Positions 49,895 to 60,113 of a DNA stretch of 64,000 bases are shown in pieces. The notes beneath the pieces were generated by a model. It ran no database searches, was not told the origin of the DNA, and worked only from the letters and a program-made list of their open reading frames with translations. Origin of the DNA: Leptospira brenneri (GTDB lineage: Bacteria > Spirochaetota > Leptospiria > Leptospirales > Leptospiraceae); NCBI RefSeq assembly GCF_002812125.1, contig NZ_NPDQ01000004.1, positions 248,001-312,000 on the forward strand. The letters are read 5' to 3'. The translations under genes and the position numbers were made by a program. How positions within the stretch are numbered: position 1 is the stretch's first letter; the number at the start of each line of letters is the position of its first letter.

Positions 49895-50902
49895 CTATCG
49901 ACTTAGCTTTTTTGATTTAGTTTTAGTTGTCATTCCTTCTGTGAATTCCACCACATAGAGCGGACGACCCTTTGATTCTTCAAAAATGCGAGCTACATAT
50001 TCTCCTAAGATTCCAATGGATATGAGAATAGAACCACCAATCAAACAAATCAAGGTAACGATCGTGGCCCAGCCTGGGTTATAAACAATAGGCATTTCTA
50101 AAATAAAATGTTGGAAGGCACGAAAGAGTGCGTAAACACCAACAGCAAAACCAATCACCGCAACAACAATCCCAAGCCCCAAACTAAATCGAAGTGGGAG
50201 CGGAGAAAAGGAAACCGCAGCATTCATTGCAAGTTTTAACATCTTTTGCAAAGGGTATTTTGTTTCACCAGCAACACGTGCATCACGATTATAATACACA
50301 GGAGCTTGCGGAAAACCAATCCAAGCATTCATTCCACGAAGGAAACGATGGTTTTCGCGAAGACCATTTAATGCGTCCAAACAACGTCTAGAAATGAGTC
50401 GAAAATCCCCCGAATCTAGCGGCAAGTCCTTATGGACTAAAATTTTCATCAGTCGATAAAATGCCCAAGCAGTGATTTTTTTAAAAACAGACTCACCGGA
50501 CCTGGCCAATCTTTGGCCATACACAACATCATACCCTTCTTCATATTTTTTCAACATTTCCAAAATGATTTCAGGAGGGTCCTGCAAATCAGCATCCATC
50601 ACAACCACCGCATCCCCACGTGCATGGTCCATTCCTGCAGTGACTGCAATTTGATGTCCAAAATTTCTAGCAAGAGAGATCACACGAACATTTGGATCCT
50701 CTTTCGCCCATTGCAGAAGTCCCACGATAGTCGTATCAGAACTACCATCATTGATTAAAATGATTTCTGTTTTTATCTGAAACTTCGGAATGATTTCCTT
50801 TAATCGTTTTTTTAATATATCTAAAACTTCTTCTTCATTATAACAAGGAATGATGAGAGAAAGAAGATTTGGTTTTTTTCTTGGGAAAAGATGATAATGC
50901 AT
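49895..50902 (-). CDS. GT2 glycosyltransferase, GtrB/ArnC (polyprenyl-phosphate sugar transferase) type
   Basis: A protein of 335 aa. The GT-A fold has SLIIPCYNEEE (15-25), NDGSSDTT, and DADLQDPP with the catalytic DXD at 103-105. Two membrane helices occur late (about 230-255 and 270-300). The GDFRLISRR segment is usual in GtrB, ArnC and DPM-like enzymes that load a sugar on undecaprenyl phosphate. It is separate from the main locus operon by intervening membrane genes, but is part of the same region. Confidence 0.85.
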   Translation of the reverse strand: MHYHLFPRKKPNLLSLIIPCYNEEEVLDILKKRLKEIIPKFQIKTEIILINDGSSDTTIVGLLQWAKEDPNVRVISLARNFGHQIAVTAGMDHARGDAVVVMDADLQDPPEIILEMLKKYEEGYDVVYGQRLARSGESVFKKITAWAFYRLMKILVHKDLPLDSGDFRLISRRCLDALNGLRENHRFLRGMNAWIGFPQAPVYYNRDARVAGETKYPLQKMLKLAMNAAVSFSPLPLRFSLGLGIVVAVIGFAVGVYALFRAFQHFILEMPIVYNPGWATIVTLICLIGGSILISIGILGEYVARIFEESKGRPLYVVEFTEGMTTKTKSKKLSR

Positions 50903-51030
50903 ATTTTAAATTAAATTACTGCGTAGAAAGAATTTAGCACTCCAGAGAAATGAAAAGAAATCCTTTAGGAAAGGCCACTACAATTTGCTTCCAAAAACTA
51001 TTTTCAGAAGCAAACTTTGGCTTGAAGAGA

Positions 51031-52566
51031 TTAATTTTTCTGAATCTTCACCAATGAATTGAGATATTGAATTTGGTTTCCGTCTCGAACTAAATCGCGG
51101 ACTTCAGAATCAAGAGTTTCAAATTTAAGGACGGTATAAGACTTAAGGGCCTCTGGACTGCAATGATAGGTACGAGGGACTAAAAATAACCAAGGTTCCG
51201 TCAAACAAACTTTTTTACCTTGGCGATTTAACTCAGCAGCAACCCCTAAAACCAAATTCCCTTGCGGAAAATCTTTTGGATTCGAATCCCAATGCAAAAC
51301 AAATTTATCATCTAAATTCTGAACTGCACTTACCCATTCCTTTACAAATAAATTTCTTTCTCGAAGAGGTTCTTTCCCATACAACAAAATAACAAATGCG
51401 ATGAGTAACATAACCCAAACCACTTGTTTCGGTTTCCAATCTGCTTCCCAATTTTTATGAAAAAAAACAAGAAACAAAAGAAAAACTTGGACCGCAATGA
51501 CTGAATCAAAATGCCAGAATAGATGAGGAACAATAGGTCCCTTCATTCGAAACAAAGTAAACAAGATAACAATTGTATATAAGAAACTAAAATTACGAAG
51601 TTTTAGTGCAAAAGAATTGAGACCTTCCGATTTCCAAAAAGGTATGAGGATGATAAGTCCATAAAAAAATCCTGCATAGGGCAAAGGAAAAGTAGAATCC
51701 AACATAGTTTTGACAAACGAAAAAACTTCTACTGGTTTTTTATTTCCTCCTCCCTTTAACAAATACTTCAAAACACTACTGATATTCCCGGGAAAATTCT
51801 GGAAAAAATCGATGATCACCGGAAGCCAAATAAGAAATAAAACAAAAACTGAAATCAGAACGGGAAAGAATAGTTTTTCTCGTTTCCAATCTATTGTTTT
51901 TCTTACCTGAAAGAGATAGTATAAAATGAAGAAAGTTCCTATTCCGAATGGAACGGCTCCCATGATATTCACTTGGAATAAAAAGGAAGCAACAAAGATA
52001 AAGATAGGAAGGTACCACCATTTTTTCTCTGATAGGTTGACTACAGAAAATATAAAAACAAGAAATGGACAAATCATTACATAAGGAGTCCAAGTTTCGA
52101 AAAGGAAACCAAAACCTAAACTTTTCCATACAAAAAAGGACGAAATCCAAAGAAGAACAGCTGGCCAAAGAGATTTGAAAGTTTTAGTCAATTGATACAA
52201 CACAAAGCCAAGGCAAGTTGTATTGAAAAGATAGGTAAAAAATACATAACGAGCATAATTCGATTCAAAAAAGGAAAAAACTTTTTCCGATATAGCGAGG
52301 AAATAAAAATACACAGGGCCAGGATGATTGAACTGAAACCTCGAGTATGGGCCGTAAGCGATTCTACCACTGAGGATTTCCATAATCTGGAAATCATTGG
52401 CAGCAAGATCAGTAACAAAATAATACTCACCAGAAAAGCTGGATAAATTCACAAAAAAATAAAGCGACACAAAGGTCAGAAATAAACCAATGATTTGGAC
52501 TTCTGGTTTATTCAAATTCAGAACATTACTCTTGGTAAAAAGACTTTTTAGATCATCAAATTTCAT
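51031..52566 (-). CDS. Multi-span membrane protein, possible GT-C-type glycosyltransferase
   Basis: A protein of 511 aa with about ten hydrophobic segments. The first extracytoplasmic loop carries FSGEYYFVTDLAANDFQI and FQFNHPGPVYFYFL, acidic and aromatic residues in a place where GT-C enzymes hold the catalytic Asp. A late soluble tail (roughly 430-511) contains paired cysteines (KKVCLTEP, YHCSPEA). No closely recognised family motif is present, so the sugar acceptor is unknown. It is transcribed from a gap of 147 bp shared with the divergent 52714 gene. Confidence 0.6.
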   Translation of the reverse strand: MKFDDLKSLFTKSNVLNLNKPEVQIIGLFLTFVSLYFFVNLSSFSGEYYFVTDLAANDFQIMEILSGRIAYGPYSRFQFNHPGPVYFYFLAISEKVFSFFESNYARYVFFTYLFNTTCLGFVLYQLTKTFKSLWPAVLLWISSFFVWKSLGFGFLFETWTPYVMICPFLVFIFSVVNLSEKKWWYLPIFIFVASFLFQVNIMGAVPFGIGTFFILYYLFQVRKTIDWKREKLFFPVLISVFVLFLIWLPVIIDFFQNFPGNISSVLKYLLKGGGNKKPVEVFSFVKTMLDSTFPLPYAGFFYGLIILIPFWKSEGLNSFALKLRNFSFLYTIVILFTLFRMKGPIVPHLFWHFDSVIAVQVFLLFLVFFHKNWEADWKPKQVVWVMLLIAFVILLYGKEPLRERNLFVKEWVSAVQNLDDKFVLHWDSNPKDFPQGNLVLGVAAELNRQGKKVCLTEPWLFLVPRTYHCSPEALKSYTVLKFETLDSEVRDLVRDGNQIQYLNSLVKIQKN

Positions 52567-52713
52567 TTATAGACATACTCCATACCTGGTATCAAAATTG
52601 TGTATTCAAAAACTTATATTTGTTTTGCTAAAGGTTTATTTCGGAAAAAAAATATAGACTAATCAAAAAGAATAGCAAAAAAGGACTCAAAACCTAACCT
52701 GGGATAGTTTCAG

Positions 52714-54276
52714 ATGTTATCTTTACAAACAACCATAAAAAAAGCAGAACCCTACCTATCCATTTTGGTCACGTTTGCCTTTGTTTTTATTTCCTTTTTC
52801 TATCTATACACTGGAAGTTTTCTAATTTCTACAAAACTAATCAGGTTTGCCACCTTGGGGCTGTTAATTTATTTTGTGTTGGCACAAAAAACCAGAACTG
52901 ACCTTGCCTTCGTTTCTCTTTTTTTATTTTATTTCTCTTTCTCAAATCCAGTTCCGTCTTCGGATTTAATCCCCGCACGTTTTTTGCCGCTCTGGTTTGA
53001 TCCTGTTTTCGATTTTAGATTTGAATTTCTCTTGGATAAAACGAATCCACAGATCATCACAAAAGAAGATTTAGTTTCTCTTCAGGGACAAATGACAAGT
53101 CTCCCTCATACGGTGGGTTCCTATTTTTTAGTTTTACCATACTACTTAGTACCAGGGACAAAAGAGATTTTACCGACCTACCCTTGGACGCCTGGCTTTA
53201 TTAATTTTTCCGTATTTAAAGTATTGTCTTTGATCCATCCATTAATCCAACCGATGGATCTTAATGATTCTAGTTCGCTTTTAAAGGTCTTACCAACGTT
53301 GATTCGTCTGGAAAAATTCACGGCGGCTCTCCTTGCGACAATAACGGCTTACCTACTATATTTAATTCTTTCTTCTAAGCCATTTTCCAACACGAGACGG
53401 GCTGCATTTGTTTATGTATTCATTTATGCTTTATGTACATCACATTTTTCTAATTCGTCTCAAGGACTTTGGCAACATACAGTCATAGAATTATTAATAG
53501 CAGCCATCCTATATTTATTATTTTCCTCTGGATACAATTACCTGCGTTTTTTCTTAATTGGATGTTTTGCAGCAATTTTGATTTACTCAAGGCCAAGTTC
53601 AATTTTCTTATTATCCTTCCCTGCTTTAATGATTTTGAAAGACATTCGAAATTACAAATGGTTCGCTCTTGGTGGAGTTCTATCTTTTTTACTCACAGGA
53701 ATTTTCTTAGGTTGGGTAAATGACTCTAACTATGCCCATTACTTGGGAGGGTATTCGTTACATAGATTAGCATATTCATTAGTAGGTTACAGCGATCTAT
53801 TTTCAAATTCTTTTTGGAAAGGGTTCTTGGGATTAACAGTAAGTCCAGGATTTGGATATTATATTTTTTCTCCTTTTTTAGTTTTCCCATTTCTTCTGTT
53901 TTCAAAAATCACAAAGAAAGCATTGTTTTTATCTCTTATTATACCAGAATTACTCTTAGTTCTATTTTATGCCAAATATGTATATTGGGAAGGAGGCCAT
54001 TCATATGGTGCGAGATTTTTAACAGACATCAATATTTTTTCGATTCTGGCTTTTTCCCTAATTCCGATCACCATTTGGAAAAGTCACGTTCTTCAATTCA
54101 TGATAACACTTTGTTTATTATTTTCCTTGTATGTTCAGTATTTTGGGGCAAGTCAAAAAGAAATTGTTTCACTATGGAATAGTTGCTACTACCAAGATAA
54201 CTTTACAAAAGCAATAGATCTTTCCAACCTACCTTTCCACCCAAACTTAAAAAAAACAAACTGTATGAATCGATAA
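52714..54276 (+). CDS. Multi-span membrane protein, possible GT-C-type glycosyltransferase
   Basis: A protein of 520 aa with at least ten hydrophobic segments, starting at ATG 52714. The first large loop holds DPVFDFRFEFLLDKTNPQII. A later block SNSSQGLWQHTVIELL and IYSRPSSIFLLS resembles mannosyl- or arabinosyl-transferase-like membrane proteins, but no diagnostic signature was found. It runs on the plus strand against the rest of the glycan locus. Confidence 0.55.
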   Translation: MLSLQTTIKKAEPYLSILVTFAFVFISFFYLYTGSFLISTKLIRFATLGLLIYFVLAQKTRTDLAFVSLFLFYFSFSNPVPSSDLIPARFLPLWFDPVFDFRFEFLLDKTNPQIITKEDLVSLQGQMTSLPHTVGSYFLVLPYYLVPGTKEILPTYPWTPGFINFSVFKVLSLIHPLIQPMDLNDSSSLLKVLPTLIRLEKFTAALLATITAYLLYLILSSKPFSNTRRAAFVYVFIYALCTSHFSNSSQGLWQHTVIELLIAAILYLLFSSGYNYLRFFLIGCFAAILIYSRPSSIFLLSFPALMILKDIRNYKWFALGGVLSFLLTGIFLGWVNDSNYAHYLGGYSLHRLAYSLVGYSDLFSNSFWKGFLGLTVSPGFGYYIFSPFLVFPFLLFSKITKKALFLSLIIPELLLVLFYAKYVYWEGGHSYGARFLTDINIFSILAFSLIPITIWKSHVLQFMITLCLLFSLYVQYFGASQKEIVSLWNSCYYQDNFTKAIDLSNLPFHPNLKKTNCMNR

Positions 54277-54366
54277 CATAAATGCAAATGAAAAAGAAAT
54301 AAACCAAAAATTGAAATTCACTAGACTTAAGATAAGTTCGAAAAATACCTATACTTGGGATCATAA

Positions 54367-55818
54367 GTGAAATCTAAAATTGTAAATTTACTCCGGTCTA
54401 CTTTTGTTTTATTCATCAATTTTTTCGAAAATCGAGAACTTAAAATTCCGCAGATCCTGAGTCTCGGGATTGTTCTTGCCCTTTTTGGTTACGCATTCCG
54501 CTATTTTACTTTTTCTGTCTCTGTTTTGGACTGGGATGAAATTACATATTTTATTATGGGAAAAGGCATTCTGCTAGGAAAAATCCCATATGTAGACCTC
54601 TGGGATATAAAACCAATTGGAATCTATTTAATTCACGCAATTTCCTTATTAGTTTTGCCTTATCATACGGAAGTCCTCCGTTGGACTTCTTTTTTGCACT
54701 TGCTCGGTTTGGCAATGGTGGTTTCCTCTTTTGTGAAAAACCAATCCTGGATCCAAAGATTATTTTGCGGAACTTTGGTTTTATATTTTTTTTCTAGATT
54801 GTCTTCAGGGCTTTCAGCAAATTCTGAAATTTACTTCTTATTTTATGAATGGCTGGGCATTTCGTTCTTCTTCAGAAAAAATTCTATATCCATTTCTTTT
54901 TTCTTATTGGGTATCGCCTTTCTCATTAAATATATTATTTTCTTTGATGTTGTGTTCCTAGGCTTATATGCCCTTTGGAAAAGATCAGAATCCACTTCGT
55001 TTTTACGAATTTGCTTAGAGATGAGCACCTTTGTGATCCCGATTGGTACCAGCATTTTGATATACTATTTCCTTGGCCATTCACAAGAATTTTTCGATGC
55101 GCTACTAACTGTTTCCTCAAAACACCAAACAAACGAAACGATTGGATTCCCTTTTGGTACGCTAATCAGTTTATTTTGGCCGTTATTTTTTCTCGGATTC
55201 GTTACCCTACTTTCTGACAGAAAGTTTACTTCTTACAAAATCGTTCTTGTTGCTTTGACACTGACAGCTTTACTCGGAGCCAGTTATACTGGTTATTACT
55301 TCCAACATTACTTTCTAGCGCTCGTACCACCCCTTGCCATTTTAGCAACACCCGCAAGAAAAGTTTCATGGCAATTATCCATATTCGCTTTGTTTTTAGT
55401 TTTATATTCTTGGAACTCAGTCAGCAATCGATGGAAAAAAGATTTATCTCATATTCCAGACCATAGCCGTATCATCGCAGAAAACATTCAAAAATTAGGT
55501 GGAGGGACAGTGTTTGTGGCGAGTGGTGTTCATGCCACTTATATCTTTTTAAATCAACTGAGCCCCACAGAATACGTACAACCAGTTAATTATATTGACC
55601 CGTTGTTTTCAAAAAATTTTGATGTTGATGTAAAAAAAGTTTTTAGGGAAATCAAAGGTGTGGACTTCATCCAATGGTGTCACCAAACACAACTTGAAAA
55701 GGCTGATCAAGATTTAACTTTGAACCAAGACTTTGTGCATCCTCTTCAAATTTTGGTAAAGGAAAATTACCCTAAAAAAGAAACACCACTAGCTGGTTGT
55801 GATATCTATTATAAATAA
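54367..55818 (+). CDS. PMT/ArnT-like membrane glycosyltransferase (GT39-like)
   Basis: A protein of 483 aa from GTG 54367. About ten hydrophobic spans are seen. The first loop has DWDEITYFIMGKGILLGKIP-YVDLWDIKPIG (55-84), the pattern D-E ... G-x-x-P-Y ... K-P common in PMT/ArnT family enzymes, in which the first acidic residues are catalytic. It probably transfers a sugar from a polyprenyl carrier to an LPS or protein acceptor. It follows the 52714 gene after 90 bp on the same strand. Confidence 0.68.
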   Translation: MKSKIVNLLRSTFVLFINFFENRELKIPQILSLGIVLALFGYAFRYFTFSVSVLDWDEITYFIMGKGILLGKIPYVDLWDIKPIGIYLIHAISLLVLPYHTEVLRWTSFLHLLGLAMVVSSFVKNQSWIQRLFCGTLVLYFFSRLSSGLSANSEIYFLFYEWLGISFFFRKNSISISFFLLGIAFLIKYIIFFDVVFLGLYALWKRSESTSFLRICLEMSTFVIPIGTSILIYYFLGHSQEFFDALLTVSSKHQTNETIGFPFGTLISLFWPLFFLGFVTLLSDRKFTSYKIVLVALTLTALLGASYTGYYFQHYFLALVPPLAILATPARKVSWQLSIFALFLVLYSWNSVSNRWKKDLSHIPDHSRIIAENIQKLGGGTVFVASGVHATYIFLNQLSPTEYVQPVNYIDPLFSKNFDVDVKKVFREIKGVDFIQWCHQTQLEKADQDLTLNQDFVHPLQILVKENYPKKETPLAGCDIYYK

Positions 55819-55828
55819 TCACTAAAAA

Positions 55829-57442
55829 CTATTCTTTTTCCCAAACCATAAACCGAAAACCAGCAATGACTTCATCAGATACTTTTTTGTAATATTTTGA
55901 TTTTATCTCAAACTTGGTATTGATCCATTCATTATAAAATTCTTCCGTAGAATTATCATCTTTAGGTGGCTTAAAGTTATAGAAAAAAACTTGGAACTTA
56001 TTAATTCCAGCATTTAAAAATTTTAATTCTAACGCACTAAACTCTTTTTGAGAATTTGTAATCCAATGTGGTTTCTTTAAAAAAGAATCGGAAACTAGTA
56101 ATAAATCGAATGTACTTAAATGGACAACGGGTGCATCAGGAAGATTATCCAATTTGGATTGGAAAATATCATGATATCTCTTAACATAATCGATAGTTTT
56201 AAAGTTTCTTCTAACGTGGTAAAATCCAAACCCAACCTGTAACAGAATCAGTAGCATTACTATACTCTTATCCGTTCTTTGGATAGTCCCTCCAAGTAAG
56301 GATATCCCAAAGATACAAAAAAGAAGATATGAGAATTCAGTAAAACGTAATCCTAAATACAATCCACCTGATGAATATGGACTTAACAGCACGACAAGGA
56401 AAAAAGACACAAGATTCACATATAAAATTAACTTCTGCAGATATGTTAATTTTAACTTAAGAATCGAATAGAAGACCAAAAGAATCAGAGGGAAACAATA
56501 AAATACAAAACCGATACGATCGGTATTTCCAAAAAAGAACTCTGAAACCAAATGGAAACGATGGCTTAAATTCAATCTTGAAAAATCATCAAAGCTAACA
56601 CGGCTACGAACCCCAAAGATTTCTTGAAACTCAAAATAGTTATAGAATCCAAAGAGAATCAGGGCGAAGACCAAGCCAAAAACCAATGGAAGATATTTTT
56701 TTAAGAAAACAAATAAGGACGTTCTATTACGAAAGAAAACAAATACTCCTAAGACTCCGATAAAAAATATTGATTCAGAGCGAAGAAAAACCGAAACTCC
56801 TCCAAAAAGTCCAAAGAAAAATAAAAGCGGTGTGGTAAGCTTTTCGTTTCTCTCTAACAGGAAAACAGCATAAAAGAAAGAAAGCAGTAATAGCTGCGAA
56901 GGAATGCTTTCCGAAAATTCAATCGCACTGGAAATTCCGTAACCAACTAAGTATAAAATGCCACCTAAACCTAATATTTTCGTTTCTTGAATTCCAAAAA
57001 CATAAAATAAACAAAGAATAACTGAAAAACTCAGAATCAAATAGAGAAGAAGAATCACCCCATTAAAAAATCTATATGGAATCGGAAGGAGAGAAAAAGA
57101 CTGAGAAAAAAAACTAGGATATTGAAATACACAATCCTTCTCTCCATTCTCTTTTTCTGTAAAGTAAGTCCACGGATAGCGAAAGGGATAAAATCTGTAA
57201 TTTTCATCAAACTCTTTGTATTTGGAATAACACTGATGAGAACCTAGACCATTTACCTTATATTCGATAGTTTGATAGAGCTTAATCTGAGAATCAGATT
57301 GAATCAGAGGACTTAAACCACTATCCCAACCTACCCTCTTATAAAACAAATATCCAATAAAAAAAACTAAAACAAAAATAATAAAATTTTTATTAGTGAA
57401 TGTTTCCAAAGATCTTTCAATCCAATAGAGGACTTTATTCAT
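55829..57442 (-). CDS. Multi-span membrane protein, paralogue A of a tandem pair (GT-C-like)
   Basis: A protein of 537 aa with about ten hydrophobic spans. The first long loop carries SDSQIKLYQ, HQCY, PFRYPWTYF and DCVFQYPSFF. The neighbour at 57439-58968 has the same order of motifs (SDPEIKYYQ, EECY, PFGYPWAF, NCVFQYPTLF), so the two arose by duplication. The paired cysteines may form a disulphide outside the membrane. Start and upstream stop overlap by 4 bp (57439-57442). It is the last gene of the operon. Confidence 0.65.
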   Translation of the reverse strand: MNKVLYWIERSLETFTNKNFIIFVLVFFIGYLFYKRVGWDSGLSPLIQSDSQIKLYQTIEYKVNGLGSHQCYSKYKEFDENYRFYPFRYPWTYFTEKENGEKDCVFQYPSFFSQSFSLLPIPYRFFNGVILLLYLILSFSVILCLFYVFGIQETKILGLGGILYLVGYGISSAIEFSESIPSQLLLLSFFYAVFLLERNEKLTTPLLFFFGLFGGVSVFLRSESIFFIGVLGVFVFFRNRTSLFVFLKKYLPLVFGLVFALILFGFYNYFEFQEIFGVRSRVSFDDFSRLNLSHRFHLVSEFFFGNTDRIGFVFYCFPLILLVFYSILKLKLTYLQKLILYVNLVSFFLVVLLSPYSSGGLYLGLRFTEFSYLLFCIFGISLLGGTIQRTDKSIVMLLILLQVGFGFYHVRRNFKTIDYVKRYHDIFQSKLDNLPDAPVVHLSTFDLLLVSDSFLKKPHWITNSQKEFSALELKFLNAGINKFQVFFYNFKPPKDDNSTEEFYNEWINTKFEIKSKYYKKVSDEVIAGFRFMVWEKE

Positions 57443-58968
57443 TTGTTCTTTTCCAAAAGAAGACCTTTAAAATGTGCCAAAGAATGTTCCGATTGAATTT
57501 TATATTGAATTGGTTGTAGTTCAAAATTGATATCAAACTTTTTTTTCCAAATTTCAACAGGGAACTCCGCATTTACTAAATGGTTCCCTTCCCAGAATAA
57601 ATATAAAATTCGTTTTTCCTGGCTTTCTAAAACTGATTCTACGGTTTTCCAATCATCATTTGAATAAATTGTTACTTGAGGATACTTTGTGTAACTATTT
57701 CCAATCAAATAGGATAAGGATAAACCTCGCTGCACAATTAAATCAGGTTTTAATGAATCAATCTCTGACATAACTTCATGGTATAACTTAGCAGAAGATG
57801 ACCACTGTTTGATTGCTCTGAGATCTGATTTATATGAGAAATACAAAAAAGGAAGTAATATGAAATAATATAATTTGGAATCTAATTTTTCTAAAGACAA
57901 AACAAATCCAATCATTAAGAGATAAAGGCCACTTTCATAATATCTCATTCCAAATATATCAACACCCGCACGGTAAGGAGAAATGATGGGAAGTAAAAAA
58001 ATAAAGAAAATACCAGCTAATAAAAATTGCAAAACTTCTGGCCTTCTTTCCCGCCAAATTACAAAAATACCGAAACCAAGTATAGGATAACCTTTAAAAA
58101 TACCTATTTTAAAATCACTACCCCATAAGTCAGCCATCCATTCTGCAAAAAGGTGTCGGTTCATATTTCCTGATTCAATATCAGAAACAGTATTTAAACC
58201 TCTCATTCCCAGAAAGTGGCCATAAACATCGTAATTCCAAATGAAAAAGAAAACCTGTAGACCAATACAAAGTAGAATATACGGAACTAAACTCCTTGTC
58301 AGTTTCAGATAGTTTTTTCCAAGGATAAATGCTAATCCTAAAAAGATAATTAATGCAATCGAGGATTCTGGCCTAAGTTGAAAATTAAAGGTGATTGCAA
58401 CCGCAAGAAGAATTCCATAACGAAAATGTTGAGTTTCTTTAAACTCTATAAATGAAAATATCGCAGCAAGAAAAAAGAAATTAGTTAATGTTAATTCAGA
58501 ATAATCAAGAGAAGAAAGAAATATAGGCGTTAATGAATGAATCAAAATTGAGGAAAGAAGAATCCAAAATCGATTACTTAAAAACTTTCCTAATATCAGA
58601 TCAAGAAGGCAAAAATTCAAAAAGAAAAAAAGAATCGGAATATAGGTTATCCATTTCTTTGAAACTATCGTTAGAATTATCTTTTGAATCCAAACGAACA
58701 AAGTTGGATATTGAAATACACAATTTCCATTTTTTAGGATAAATGCCCAAGGATATCCAAACGGAATCATAGAAATATCAAATCCTAAATCTTTCGCAGG
58801 GAAGTAACACTCTTCTGCAGAACCACCTTCAAGGCTATTTATGACTTGATAATACTTTATTTCAGGATCACTCGAAACAAAAACAGAACTATCATTCCAC
58901 TTCCATCGATAAAAAACAGGAATCAAAACAATTAAAAAATAAATACCAAGCCTGCGGGAGAAGCTCAT
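57439..58968 (-). CDS. Multi-span membrane protein, paralogue B of a tandem pair (GT-C-like)
   Basis: A protein of 509 aa with about ten hydrophobic spans. It shares the first-loop order SDPEIKYYQ, ECY, PFGYPW and CVFQYP with the downstream paralogue. The acidic SDxxIK motif is placed like the GT-C catalytic acid, so a lipid-linked sugar transfer role is plausible but unproven. It starts 2 bp after the GT2 gene and its end overlaps the next start by 4 bp. Confidence 0.65.
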   Translation of the reverse strand: MSFSRRLGIYFLIVLIPVFYRWKWNDSSVFVSSDPEIKYYQVINSLEGGSAEECYFPAKDLGFDISMIPFGYPWAFILKNGNCVFQYPTLFVWIQKIILTIVSKKWITYIPILFFFLNFCLLDLILGKFLSNRFWILLSSILIHSLTPIFLSSLDYSELTLTNFFFLAAIFSFIEFKETQHFRYGILLAVAITFNFQLRPESSIALIIFLGLAFILGKNYLKLTRSLVPYILLCIGLQVFFFIWNYDVYGHFLGMRGLNTVSDIESGNMNRHLFAEWMADLWGSDFKIGIFKGYPILGFGIFVIWRERRPEVLQFLLAGIFFIFLLPIISPYRAGVDIFGMRYYESGLYLLMIGFVLSLEKLDSKLYYFILLPFLYFSYKSDLRAIKQWSSSAKLYHEVMSEIDSLKPDLIVQRGLSLSYLIGNSYTKYPQVTIYSNDDWKTVESVLESQEKRILYLFWEGNHLVNAEFPVEIWKKKFDINFELQPIQYKIQSEHSLAHFKGLLLEKNK

Positions 58969-58970
58969 AC

Positions 58971-60113
58971 TTAGTCTCTTTTTATAATATGCGCAGTTAC
59001 AGCAAATAACGAAAATACGAGTAATGTTAAACTCAAAGACGATGCGAATATCAACTCACGTTCCAGGTTGATAAAAACAAAACCGCCTGATTGCCACCGA
59101 ATAAATAACCATACCAAACTAATGATTATGATTAAAAACCCACCCATTAAACTGAAAAATAATTTGTCTTCTTCTAGAGCAAGTATACGCTCATATGTTT
59201 TAGATATTTTTGCCTGTTTCGTTGCAATGAGTAAACCGGTTCCCCATAAATTTAAACCAAGAACCGAGAGAAAGGAAAACAATACCATAGAATGAAGTCC
59301 GTAGAAATTTGCTCCAAAAAGTGTGATCACTTTTCCAACAAAAACGGAAACAAAAAGTTGTGACCAAGCCAAAAGAAAAATAAAAAGTCCTGTTCTTTCA
59401 AATAAATGTGAACCATAAAATAGAATCCTTAATAAATGCCTCATACCATCACGCCAAGTACGAAGATGAGGAATTCTACCTGCTTTATCAGGATATAATG
59501 AAACAGGAACATGATACATAGAAGATTCATTGATTAAAGCTTTAATCAAAAGCTCCGAAGCAAATTCCATACCTTTACTTTTCACATTCCACTTTAGATA
59601 ACTTTCTTTTTTGAAACATCTGAATCCAGAATTAGAATCTCGAATCTTTGTTTTCTTGGCATAAAGTAAATTTATAATCCAGTTGATTACGGGAGTTCCT
59701 AAGTATCGGTGTAAAAATGGCATAGCGCCATCGTGTATTTTTCCATCAAGACGCGATCCAATCACCATATCAGAATCGGTTTCAATTAATTTCGCAATAA
59801 GCGCTGGTGATTCCAAAAAATCATATGTATCATCGGCATCAGCAAACACAATGATTTCACCTTTCGCTTTTCGGATACCTGTATCAAGTGCAGACCCATA
59901 ACCCTTTTCAGTAGCGGAAGCAACATTTGCGCCAAATTTCTTTGCAATACTTACGGATTTATCTTTACTTCCATTGTCTGAAACTAGTATCTCGATTTCA
60001 TATAAAGCCTTATATTCCTTCTGAACATTTACAAGCTTTTTTAAAACAAAAGGTAATGTTTTTTCCTCATTCAAACAAGGAATAACAAAAGTAACAGATT
60101 TCTTCTTTTTCAT
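58971..60113 (-). CDS. GT2 glycosyltransferase with C-terminal membrane domain (DPM/polyprenyl-P type)
   Basis: A protein of 380 aa. It has TFVIPCLNEEKTLP, SDNGSKDKS and the catalytic FADADDTYDF (DXD at 92-94). GSRLDG and SNSGFRCFKK are DPM-family motifs. The last ~140 residues form about four membrane helices, a feature of membrane-bound DPM-like enzymes. It probably charges undecaprenyl phosphate with a sugar. It overlaps the upstream ligase-like gene by 4 bp. Confidence 0.85.
   Translation of the reverse strand: MKKKKSVTFVIPCLNEEKTLPFVLKKLVNVQKEYKALYEIEILVSDNGSKDKSVSIAKKFGANVASATEKGYGSALDTGIRKAKGEIIVFADADDTYDFLESPALIAKLIETDSDMVIGSRLDGKIHDGAMPFLHRYLGTPVINWIINLLYAKKTKIRDSNSGFRCFKKESYLKWNVKSKGMEFASELLIKALINESSMYHVPVSLYPDKAGRIPHLRTWRDGMRHLLRILFYGSHLFERTGLFIFLLAWSQLFVSVFVGKVITLFGANFYGLHSMVLFSFLSVLGLNLWGTGLLIATKQAKISKTYERILALEEDKLFFSLMGGFLIIIISLVWLFIRWQSGGFVFINLERELIFASSLSLTLLVFSLFAVTAHIIKRD

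Noticed and set aside
52567..52620. TTGATA-18-TATAAA pattern before the 51031 gene on the minus strand
   Set aside because: The -10 box overlaps the start ATG itself, so the transcript would begin inside the gene.
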